This document shows, piece by piece, positions 23,501-34,100 of a stretch of 64,000 nucleotides of DNA. The notes under the pieces are model-generated. The model made no database searches and was not told the DNA's origin. It worked only from the letters and a program-made list of their open reading frames with translations. How positions within the stretch are numbered: the stretch's first letter is position 1; each line of letters begins with the position of its first letter. The DNA comes from Lineus longissimus. Taxonomy: Eukaryota > Nemertea > Pilidiophora > Heteronemertea > Lineidae. A program made the translations under genes and the position numbers. The stretch spans positions 23,887,491 to 23,951,490 of the forward strand of contig NC_088310.1 of the NCBI RefSeq assembly GCF_910592395.1, given 5' to 3'.

Positions 23501-26150
23501 AGTTGATATCACATACATTCTGATGTCAGGCACTAAACAGTTATCCCTCTTTATCGAATTGATTGTGAAGCAACCACTGGATTTGAACGACAGTTTTTGA
23601 AGAAAGCCAAAGTCTCTGAAAGTAGATGGGAAGTAAAATCAAAGGCATCTCTCCAGCAGGAACTTTAAAATATTCATGAGAATTGCAATCAGACCAATTT
23701 CAATGAGGTGTTCACAAATTTAACATTGCAGACAGTCACCATTTTATCTAGTTCACAAATGGAAAATATTCGATGTCCTCAAAAAGTTGTGTTTTGTTCA
23801 TCAGCAAGGAATACATACAGGTACTGCTAAACTGTATTAGATGCATTACTAATTACTGCCTTCATTATTTGCAAACAGCATATTTATGGCATTCATGGAA
23901 ACAACATAATGGGAAGGTGGAGTATTCTAAGCATATTATGCATTTTACTAAACTTATGTATCTTACTTCATAAAATGTTTTGGATTAGTCACAATACGTC
24001 TTTGAGCAACTCTAGTGCAAGGTGCAACTGGACTGAAAATTGATAAAAAAATATTTTTTATGATACAAGAGGATGTAACAAATAACCACACTGAGGCATG
24101 ACAGGGAGAGCTAAGGGAAATGTCCAGTCTGACAACCACTGGTCTCTTTGAAATAAAAACTTCTGCTTGTGAGTTAATGAACTGTTGTTGCAGTCAGCCT
24201 AATCCTTACATGATGTTTCATTTTTTACTTCTGTGGTATAAATATAAGGAACTAAATCTAGATGTGGAACAAATGTAGCATTCTACAACCTACCCAACAT
24301 CAGTGGTAGAAACCACACCAAAAACATCCACACTGAAACCAAGTTCTATCTGAAAACATGAAAGAAGAGTGTTGGCTAATGGTTTTATGCTCATTCCGTT
24401 TTGTAGACAAATTGAAATATTTATGTAAGAGGCAGAATTTCCATCAACTACAATCAAAGTACATGAAGTCATCATTTAATACATCCAAAACAGTGACAAT
24501 TCAAGGAACAATTAACAAAGTACTGTTGGTTAAAGACTTTTTGTTTTTAGTTCATTTGCATACCATACCAGTATATTTCTGTCAAACACCTTTTACTTAC
24601 ATCTGAATTCAATATTCGAATCTTTCTCAGATATTGCAGAACCAACTGGCATTCTTTCAACATATGTGATCTGGACTGGAAAACCTGGAAAACATCAGAA
24701 GAATCAACAATTTATTTTGCTAATCTAAGCATATTTACAATTATCTACAATCTATTTATTGTTAGTGCTATATATCAAAACCACAACTGAACGGGCAGCG
24801 ATTCACTTGAACACTGAATCTAGAGTACGTAAGAATTCAAGTACTGACCCTGAATCGCACCAAAAGCTTAGTTTTTGAATCCTCCTCCACTTCTTTATGT
24901 TCTGTTATGTGAAACTCTCCATTGGCATTGACTTTCAAGTGTCCTCCACCAAACTGATTTGTCTCCACATACAGATGAGATTTGTCTTCTAATTTCTGAG
25001 AACATTTTGTCACCATTCGAGTGCTGTCCGCATTGCCTGAAATGAGTGAGACAACATTTTGTTTCCCTTCAGTAATGTCAATGAGCATCCGATTATTATG
25101 CCTCACAAACATGCAGAATTGCAAGAGACAAAGTCACAATCTAACTAGAGGACAGTTTTTCCTTACGAGTCAGCAGCCACAACCCTTTGCAAAACAAGGA
25201 ATTTCTCCCGACATACACTTTCTTATTTCTGTCAAGATAACTACTTTGATGTTTGTACTTTGCATTTGCATTACGATGGCTATCATATGTTACAAGGACT
25301 CGGACATCCAGATCCAGAAATTTCGAAAGGATTATACCGGAATGTCCAGATGTCATCACTAGGAGTCCTCACCTTTTATAAAATTGAAAATATCCGAGTT
25401 CTCTTTTGCACTGGAACTGAACTTCACTGAAAGAAAAATATATAAACATGTTCTGAGGAACATAAGGTTTTCAATTTCCAGGATCTGCAGCAATGCATTT
25501 TAATGAAATTGGCAAAGATAAGGTGATCTTTCTTCTTCAATTAAATCTACCGGTACATTTGTATACTTGTTCGCTTGTTATACTTGTGACTTAACCCGAT
25601 GATACAAGTATTTTTATCAGTTTTACATAATGTCATTCACTGCATTTACCTTTAACTTGGAACCATAATGGACATGAATCTGCAGCATCACACTGACCAT
25701 CCATGGTCTTGACGTCAACAGAGAGTTGGTCAGCAAAGGAGCTCCCATCCGAACCAGCAAGTTTTGATAGCATGGCATATTCTATGAACTGTGAAAAGGA
25801 ATCTCATGATGAACCATCAACCAAACTTTTGTATCGTATAGCTCCCCAGAGCCAGAGGAGAGCTTAGACATAGAATTGTTTGCCAAATCAAGATCATTGT
25901 TAAGCATACCGGTACTCACAAACTTGAAAATGAAATAACAACAACAATCGATCGAAGTCCTTATTTATTTTAACAAATTAACACAGCAAGATCCAAGTAC
26001 ATTTGTAGTCTAGGCAAGGCGTACCTCAGTGACAGCCAACATGATAGGCAACTCCTGTATATCCGCAACAACGCAAACATTTTCTTCATCCAGTCCCCTC
26101 AGCTTCTCAGTCTCATCTTCGGCTTCAACAGTTGGTTGAACTTCTGTCAT
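20522..26150 (-). CDS. Probable topoisomerase VI subunit B-like protein
   Basis: Fourteen exons on the minus strand: 26150-26025, 25788-25650, 25426-25373, 25036-24849, 24684-24601, 24349-24294, 23194-23043, 22948-22778, 22517-22387, 22192-22082, 21855-21742, 21522-21322, 21007-20834, 20590-20522. All phases agree and give 589 residues. No common domain is obvious. I suggest TOP6BL (C11orf80), the partner of SPO11 in meiotic DNA breaks, for these reasons: its length is like the mouse protein (about 580); GGIPLVVP in a mixed alpha/beta region recalls the NRxPLL segment of topo VI B; a helical, basic middle (RNKILKKAIPTISNAL) is followed by a low-complexity linker; and the very C-terminus is a short acidic segment with one Trp (DDSWFNDLIDDPEFLI), like the REC114-binding tail of mouse TOP6BL, which also centres on a Trp near the end. 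The gene model is firm; the name is a hypothesis. Confidence 0.8.
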
Positions 26151-26927
26151 CCTATTCTTCTCTTCTCAGCAAGTAGGCCTACCAGTTGATCAGTCAAACT
26201 CTAACTGTAAGTGTAAATAAACATGACTACACTACAGTTCAGTTAATGCAGAGGCCCACTCGGCTACTGCATGCCGTTCATATCTGATACATGAATCATG
26301 ATGATATCATTGTCGGACATTGATGATTTGAGTTGGCTTGAATGTGAAGATTTCCGAATCATTTCGTTTCGACAGCCGCAGGGACTGCTCATACTGGTTG
26401 GCTCAGTCATGTATGTTGCATTCTACTCTTTTTGGGTCAGACTGTAGTCTCTTCAAGTTCAAGTTCGAAGAGGGAGATTTCCAACTGGTTGGTTTGTCTC
26501 CAAAATTATAATCATGACCATCACCATGTGCAATGCAAAGTGCGTCGTCTGCTTTTTCTGACAGCTGCATCAGAAAATTCAAAATCCATCGTCATCTCAG
26601 AGTCGTCAGTTTTTCTATTTAAATCATACCCGATTAAAGAGGCCTATGAGCTTTATTGATAATAATAGTCCTTGATTTCTAAAATTGGATGCATCGATGG
26701 GTAAGATATAAGATAATCATTCAATCATTCAAAAACAGAGGAAGTGGCCGGTTCCGCTTGGGATTCTGGGAAATTGACCTCATTTACATTGTAAATAAAC
26801 TTGAGGGTTTTGAGCACGTGGTATTTCTGACAGGACCTCCAAAATGCTTATGCTGGATTAGGGTATAACATAAGGTTAATAAACATTCATTACGACATTA
26901 TTCTGAGCAGATTTTAATGCAAGACTA

Positions 26928-26998
26928 GTCTCCACTTGGATTTGAACCAAGATCACCATCACATTGTGATGTTGTGCTAACCATTACACCATGGAGAC
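26928..26998 (-). pseudogene. tRNA-like sequence (Gln-type), probably a pseudogene
   Basis: On the minus strand a 71-nt cloverleaf fits. The 7-bp acceptor stem (GTCTCCA/TGGAGAC) and the 5-bp T stem (CTTGG/CCAAG with loop TTCAAAT) are perfect, and the D arm GGTGTAATGGTTAGCAC is that of tRNA-Gln. The anticodon arm is abnormal: CATCAC and GTGATG form a 6-bp hairpin around a 3-nt AAT, there is no U33, and no T-run terminator follows. This suggests a tRNA-derived pseudogene or retroposon head under little anticodon constraint. Confidence 0.6.
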
Positions 26999-27934
26999 AA
27001 AATAACTGCATATTCCATCCACCAAAATAACAATGGGACAATTTTTCTTATCCTCTCCATAGGAATAATAACAAATTGTTCCGGGGTTGGGTACAGTTCG
27101 TATAGATGGGGAAAATCATTTATAGTTTGACGTGTGAACTGAGTAGAGTAGTAATGCCATACATAGTTTTGGCGACACATTTGACATTTATGTGTTGGTC
27201 TATTTATCTTAGCTGCAGTCTCTAATTTCATTGACACCGACCCAAATAAAGTAATAAATTCATTGCCTGGACACTTATATTGCAAATAATGTGACGTTCT
27301 AAGCAATCAACTTCTTAACTTTACATCATACATGGCAATGACATCAAGAGCAATCATCATGGCTGATGACGATGGCCATGCCTCCCCCAGCCCTCGCGGC
27401 TGGCCCCGGGCATTTGATTTCACACACTTTTTGGTCAGACCCTGGGGGGCCCGGGACAGTAACGTATTTTGACATGATATATTGTTTGTGGGCTAGGTGG
27501 TGTTTTTCAGAGATGTCTGGGCAACTCCCCCCCCCCCTAAATACGGCACTGACAAAGTCATTAGGAATCTACTGATCATCATTCATATCAGGCTAACGAC
27601 ATGAAAGAGCCACACATCCTGGTAAGGTCAATGCAAGAATCCCCATTGTGGGCCCCACATTGACAGTTTTGGCAATCCGCCATGAGTTAAGGAATACCCC
27701 AAGGAAGCCCCTCATTAATATTCATACAGTGACCTACTTAGAAATAAACGCATTTTATGACCCAATCCTAGATTCTAAATGCCATTATTACAAAGAATAG
27801 CAAAGTATGGTATCTGAAGATTACTAAGAACTATGATTTATTGGTTTAGACGAGTATTTGGATGAGAAATCAAGCAAAATATCAGTGAACACTGCCTTCG
27901 AAATTTCACGACCAGTTTCCATTTTGACCACTAT

Positions 27935-27945
27935 TGCGCATGCGC
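27935..27945. promoter_or_regulatory. NRF-1-type site upstream of ARID4
   Basis: TGCGCATGCGC is a perfect match to the palindromic NRF-1 consensus (YGCGCAYGCGCR core). It lies 220 bp upstream of the ARID4 start codon in an otherwise AT-rich interval. A site at this distance is typical of housekeeping promoters; binding is inferred. Confidence 0.55.
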
Positions 27946-28164
27946 TCGCAGGGATTGCTGGGAAAATGACCTTTCACCCATGACTGTCAGCCAATCAGCG
28001 TGCTAGACCCCCCATCACAGGTTGTTGTTTCAGTCGTGGATGGATCCTAGCAAATGGATCTTGTTGTAAAATATGTGCCGAATTTAATGATAAGTGGGTT
28101 TTAGTTTTGAAATCATTGTCCGATTAGGTATATACGGTATTAGTGGTACTACAGGGGAAATTTC

Positions 28165-31100
28165 ATGATGGTAAGTTGTTGTGTTCGGGTAAAAAATTCA
28201 CTTTCATAAACCGGATTTTTAGGCGCGTGTGACAGTTCGCCCTCTCCGTGAAAATGCATTGGAAATCATTTCAATCCAGATTTGGCCCCTTTTCCTGCTC
28301 GATTTCTGCGAGTGTTGGTGGATCTATGTTAATTTAACAAATGATATTCTGTCCTGATGATGCCTGCTATGATATATAGAAAGCACATGGCTCATCGACC
28401 GTTTTATTTTCGTTAATTTGAACCAGGAACTATGGCTTCTCTGCCGGTTTCCAGGACGTTGTCTTGACGCCATTTTCCTCAGTCAGCTGAGTGTGGTGTT
28501 GTGACTTGTCTTGTGTTGTTCAAAAAACAGTAGACTTGGAGAATGATATGAATGTAGTGTTCTCCTCATTGCTGATTTGCTGGTTAGAAGAATAAGAGAT
28601 CTGCAAAAGAACAAAGGCCTAGGCACTGGCTAGGCTATCTCATCGTGTTGTCCGAGTCGACAGTCGTACAGTGGATGGAAGAGAGAAAAATCCCAGTTTT
28701 CATTCGTTTGGTAAAAATGACTGACCGCCTGGGTCAGACATTAGTCATCGACTCATCATCTCTTTGTTGATTGAGGATCGTGGTGACCATGATTGAAATG
28801 CCATTCTTATTCAGAGGCTGAGCATCAGCAATAGCTGAAGGTAAAATGGGGGAAAGCTATTTGAAAATTGAATTGAATGTAAATCATCTGACCTCATTGT
28901 TCAATTCATTTCATTCTTTATCATTAATCATAACATCTTTTGCAGGCGAGTGGTGAGCCGCCATCCCTTCCGGTTGGAACAGATGTTAGTGCTAAATACA
29001 GAGGGGCTTTTTGTGAAGCGAAGGTCAAGAAGGTGGTGAAACAAGTGAAATGCAAGGTATGCCAGATGACAGTGATGAATGATAACCCTGTATAATAGAG
29101 GGTTGAGAATGTCTCAAAGGTTCCTTATACTTGAAGCAATTCTGATTTTGTGTTCAAATTATGCCTGCCAATGATGAGATTAACACTTATGTGTATTGAA
29201 ATGAACTTAGAAACTGTCTTTTGTTCTAATGATTCAAATTACTCCAAGGCAAGAAAATACACTGTAAATGCATCCCGACTTCCAATCGCATGCAGTGCAC
29301 AGTCTGATCGTCAGCGCAACAAAGAAAAGTGGCTCAGTCAGTGGTGTCATAAACTTGGTGGTCAAGTTGTGCCAAGTACTAGGGGAGCAGAATATTTCTC
29401 AATCTGTTCTTTATTTTTTGTTTCTGATGAACAACATTAATGTTACTTCTGTACATGTCGCTAATCATGTGTCCATTTTCTCCATCTCCAGGCAGTTATA
29501 AAGCATACCAGTCAAGTGTTGGACATAACTGATGAACATGTGAAGACAGGTCCAGTGAGGGTGAGTTGGATAAGCTTTGTATCAGAATTCCTCTTGGGTT
29601 GTTTCAGATAAAAGTGATCAGTTTCTGCAGATTTTAAAGTATGCTCTTGTGACTGTAGTGTAAGCTTTAGTAGGATTTGCTGCATGGAAAAATAAATGAA
29701 ATGACACGAGTATTATAGTTCTCTTTGTATCTAAGAATCATTTTTCTTCAGGTCGGTGCTGTGGTAGAAGTTCGCCAGGACAATGGACAGCTCATTGAAG
29801 TAACCATTAACAAAGTTGTGGATGCAAGCATGTACACCGTTGGTAAGAAGCTGTCTTCTATGATGACCATTTGAAACAATCTCAAAATTTAAAAGACTAT
29901 TACCATGATGGTTGCCTTCCTTAGAATAGATTGTGAATTTGGTAAGTTTATTATTCCTTGTCTTGCAGTTTTTGATGATGGTGATGAGCGGACTCTTCGA
30001 CGTACCCAGCTGTGCCTGAAGGGTAAGAAGCATTTTGTGGAAAGTGAGACGCTGGACCAACTTCCTTTGACTCACCCGGAGCACTTCGGTACTCCTGTCA
30101 TGCAACAGGGAAAGAAGGGTTACAAACGAGGCAGAGGCAGTCTCTCAGGGTGAGTTCAAATTCTCTTCATCTCATCTCTTCAAGTTCAGTTCTTGACTCA
30201 GGCAAAGTAAATCAGTGATCAGAACTTCTATGGAGGGGCAGTGTTGTGTTGTCATGGGTGATGTATTGGGAAACTGGAAATTGAAAAACATTTCCAACAT
30301 TGATTGAGAATTATGTCTGTTGAAGTGATGATGTATTTGAATCGGCCTTTTGCATTGCCTCTTGCTGGGCTGATCTGGCCTGTTATCCTTTAAATTGGCG
30401 CTGGCATTCACTGATGGGTTTTTAAAGTGGTTCTTCACAACTGTATCAAGGCGTCATTCCGTTCATCCTTGATTGATGGACCTTCATGTACATATGTTCT
30501 TATTATTCCAGTGATGACAGTTCCGACATCGACAGTGATAGTTCAGATGACATGTCAACTACAAAGAAAAGAACATATGTTGGGCGACTGCAAGATTGCA
30601 TTGGCAAGATTGTTTGTGTTGAGACCTCCGACAAAAGAAAGGGTGGCTGGTTTCCTGCATTAGTGGTTTTACCCTCTGCAGCTGATGTGCCTCTCAAGAC
30701 TAAGGGACATGTAGTTGTCCGTTCATTCAGGGACAACAGATTGTGAGTATATCACTCGGATAAAAAACAGTTTCAGACATCAACATTAATTAAGTGAGGC
30801 GACATGACTCAGTGTGAACAGAAATGCAGAAGGACTGAAGCTCTATCACTATTCGGATTCACTTGAATTCTAACCGAATCAATTCTTAATTCTCTCTAAT
30901 TTGTCATTTCAGTCTTGCTGTATTGAAGAAAGAAACAAAAGAATTCACACGAGAGCTGGCTCTTAAAAATGATGAGAAGGCACTGAAGTCTGGTAAGCAA
31001 TATTACACCTCATCAACTCTTGGGGGGGGGGGGGGGGGGGTTTGGTTACTTTTAAAACTTGATATGGATCAATATCACATGTTATGTTGTGTAATGCTAA

Positions 31101-34100
31101 TCAAACCAACTAAACTTGGATGTTTACTTGATTGTTTACTTCAGCTATTGAAAAAGCATTGTTGTATGTGGACAATCACGAATTGCCACTTTCATGGAAG
31201 AAAGAAGAGCTACTTGGTACGGATGCTGAGAGTGGCGACTCTGATGGTGATACGTCAGATGATGAGCCGAGTGAAGAGAAGGATCGATTCGTCGCGCAAC
31301 TTTACAAATTCATGGATGATAGAGGTAAAGATCTTTGAGCCTGTATTTGAGAGCATGAACTGACACCCTCCTTCAACTCAAGTAAGATTACCAGTATTCC
31401 ATTTTCTCAGCTACCTGCTTGCTCGTGGCAACCTATTTCTAAGGTGGGCAACTCCACCTCTGTTACCTGCTTTCCCAGTTGACAACACATTAACTTAAGA
31501 GCTAATGCTTATTTACTTCTTTGCTGTATGATTTCAGGTACCCCAATCAACAAAGCTCCCATCGTTGGCATGAAGGATCTGAATCTGTACAGACTTTTCC
31601 GAGTGGTGCGGAATATTGGTGGTTACAATCGAGTCACAAATCAAATGAAATGGCGCCTAGTCTGGTCAAAGATGGGTCTTCCTGCCAGCAACACAGCCTC
31701 AACTCAAATCAAAACAGCTTACAAGAAGTAAGTCAACTGCTCTGATGTTTTATATGTTTTAAAGAACATTAGCTGACACTCCAAGGGGGTGTATTAACTT
31801 GTAGTTATTATGTCATCTGTGCCATTTCATGGAATTGCTGATGTTATGTTAATCAAATTTAGTTCTGAAGTTTTGAATAACTCTGTGGTCAAAGTAATGT
31901 TGTTCTGTAATATCTGCTATTAAAACAGTCAATTGATAGCAAATAAGTGATGATTGTTAGCAGTGCAGCACACACACGAGCAAGTTTTTGTATTTGAGGG
32001 GAAACCTTTCTCAGCGTTTTAAGTTCTTGTCTTCTCTCTAGGTACCTGCATGCATTTGAAGACTTCTATCGCAAGTTGGGGAGTTCCATGGGGACTAGTA
32101 GTCGCCCGAGTCGCAGTCGCCACAGCTCAGGGAGGAGTCTGTTGTCATTCCGAGAAAGAGATAAAGAGTCTCCGCGGTCACCCAAGACTGAACGCAAGTT
32201 CACTGCCACCAGTATAAGAGAAGAAAAGGTAAGAATTTGCCAACTGTTACTGCTGCTTCTCTTCTCTGATGATAGCATAAATCGTATGACATTCCTGAAA
32301 CGTTCTAGAAGAAATAAATTACATAATGCCAGGCTGTACCTGCTTGTACTAACGAGGCCGGTTTTATTCACATTTGTTTAGATTATGAACAAGTTTTTTC
32401 TTGTCTGTTTGCAGGCAAAAGAGGAGGAAGACGATGATGCAAGGTCAACAAAGTCAGATACAAGGTCAACAAAGTCGGATACAAAGTCGCCCACTAAAGA
32501 TCAGACTGGTGGAAAGATTCCCCGTGAGAAGGCTGTCACAAGATCTGATGAGAAGAAGATCAAAGATGTTAAAGTTACAGATGATAAGGAGAAGAAATCT
32601 GCAGATAAGGGAGCCCAGAAAATGATGAAACCACCATCCATGAAGACTGATAAAACTATGACAAAGACTGAGGAAAAGAAAGGGTCTATTTCAAAGACTG
32701 ATGAAAAGAAAGGACCCGCTGCCAAAATTGAGGAGAAAAAAGGTGCTGCTTCGAAGTCTGAGGAAAAGAAGATGCCCAATGCCAAGGCTGATGAAAAGAA
32801 AGTGTCAGCTTCGAAGGTCGAGGAAAAGAGAGGACCCAGAGAGTTCACTCGGAGTGCATCAAGGACTGAAGAAAGGAAAGCCAAGGAGGGAACAAATGTG
32901 GAGGAGGTGCACTGTAGCCCTAAGAAGGCTTTGAAAGGTCGTGTTGGCGATGAAAAGAAGGGGGCTGCATTGAAGGGAGGGAAGGCGGAGGTCAAGAAGG
33001 AGGAGTCGAAGAAACCTGAGAAGAAATGTGACGAAGGAAAAGGAAAGAAAGGGAAAGTAAATAAGAAGGAAGACGAGACTGAGAAAACAGTCACCAAGGC
33101 TAAGAAGGACGAGGATTTGAAGAGGGGCAAAAATGCTGAAAAGGAAGATAATGTGAAAAAAGGAAAGAAGGTTGAGAGGGATGAGGGGAAGGGGAAGACA
33201 GTTGAATTAGAAAAAGAAGAGCCAAAAGGAAAGAAGGTTGAAAAGGTTGACACTCCGGTAAAGAAGGGCAAAAAGGATGAAGTAAGAGCAAGGAAGTTGG
33301 AGATGGAAATAGACAGAAGTAAAGAGGAGGCCGAAAAGGTTACCCCTGTCAAAGGAAAGAAACCTGAAGAGAAGAAAACTGAAAAATTGAAAGCTGGGGA
33401 TAAAGTGCAAAAAAATGTTGTGGCAAGAACTGCAAAGAATAATGATGAGGAGGAAACAAAGGAGGCTGATGCCAAGTCTGAGGATGAGGAGTCCAAGGAT
33501 GAAGCCAGGAAGAGACCGGTAAGAGAAATTCTAAATCTTAATATTACAATTCTGAAGAGTTGGAAGCTCTCCTGTTGTATTATTTTATCATCCAAATCCC
33601 ACTTGTGGTAACGCATTCAAATGTTTAAATCTATACAATTAACCTCTGTGAGAAATTTGGCCATATTTTCAGCCTCTTACATCATGTGAGAGGCTGAAAG
33701 TGTGACTATCATTGACTTTTATCTCAACATATTCATGCACATTTCAGGCAAGAAAGAAATCTGCTGCTCAGAAGGAATGGCCGCCAGTTGATACTGGATC
33801 GGTAGCTAAGAAGGCAAAGGAGAAGCTAGATGAGGAACAAGAATCAAATATTGATGTAAAACCAATCATGAAGTCCAAAAAAACAAAGTCCAAGTCTGGT
33901 GAATCAGAGGAGTAAGTTGATTCGTAATTATTTGAAGAAATACTTATAACTGTATGATTGGCTGCATCTAAACACTAACACTTACAGTATCTGAGTAACA
34001 AATACAGCAATTTCAGAGTTAGTTCCCATGTCCAAAGAATTCTTGTTCTTTTATTGTTTTTAACACTGACTTAATGATGGAACCTCAGCTTTGATGAGAC

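Larger units (their letters stand above)
26151..28164. promoter_or_regulatory. Divergent intergenic region, TOP6BL-like gene / ARID4
   Basis: About 2 kb separates the two start codons. An ETS-type GGAAGTG near 26740 is followed by GGGATTCTGGGAAATTGACC (26760-26779); a near copy, GGGATTGCTGGGAAAATGACC with one inserted base, lies at 27951-27971. Both resemble the ZNF143/Staf promoter motif. A perfect NRF-1-type palindrome sits at 27935-27945, about 220 bp before the ARID4 start. The region also contains a tRNA-like pseudogene and short C and G runs near 27.5 kb. Confidence 0.5.

Noticed and set aside
32501-33616. 371-codon antisense frame opposite ARID4 exon 11
   Set aside because: It is the mirror of a Lys/Glu-rich coding exon, whose antisense yields Phe/Ser/Leu with few stops. 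No family features.
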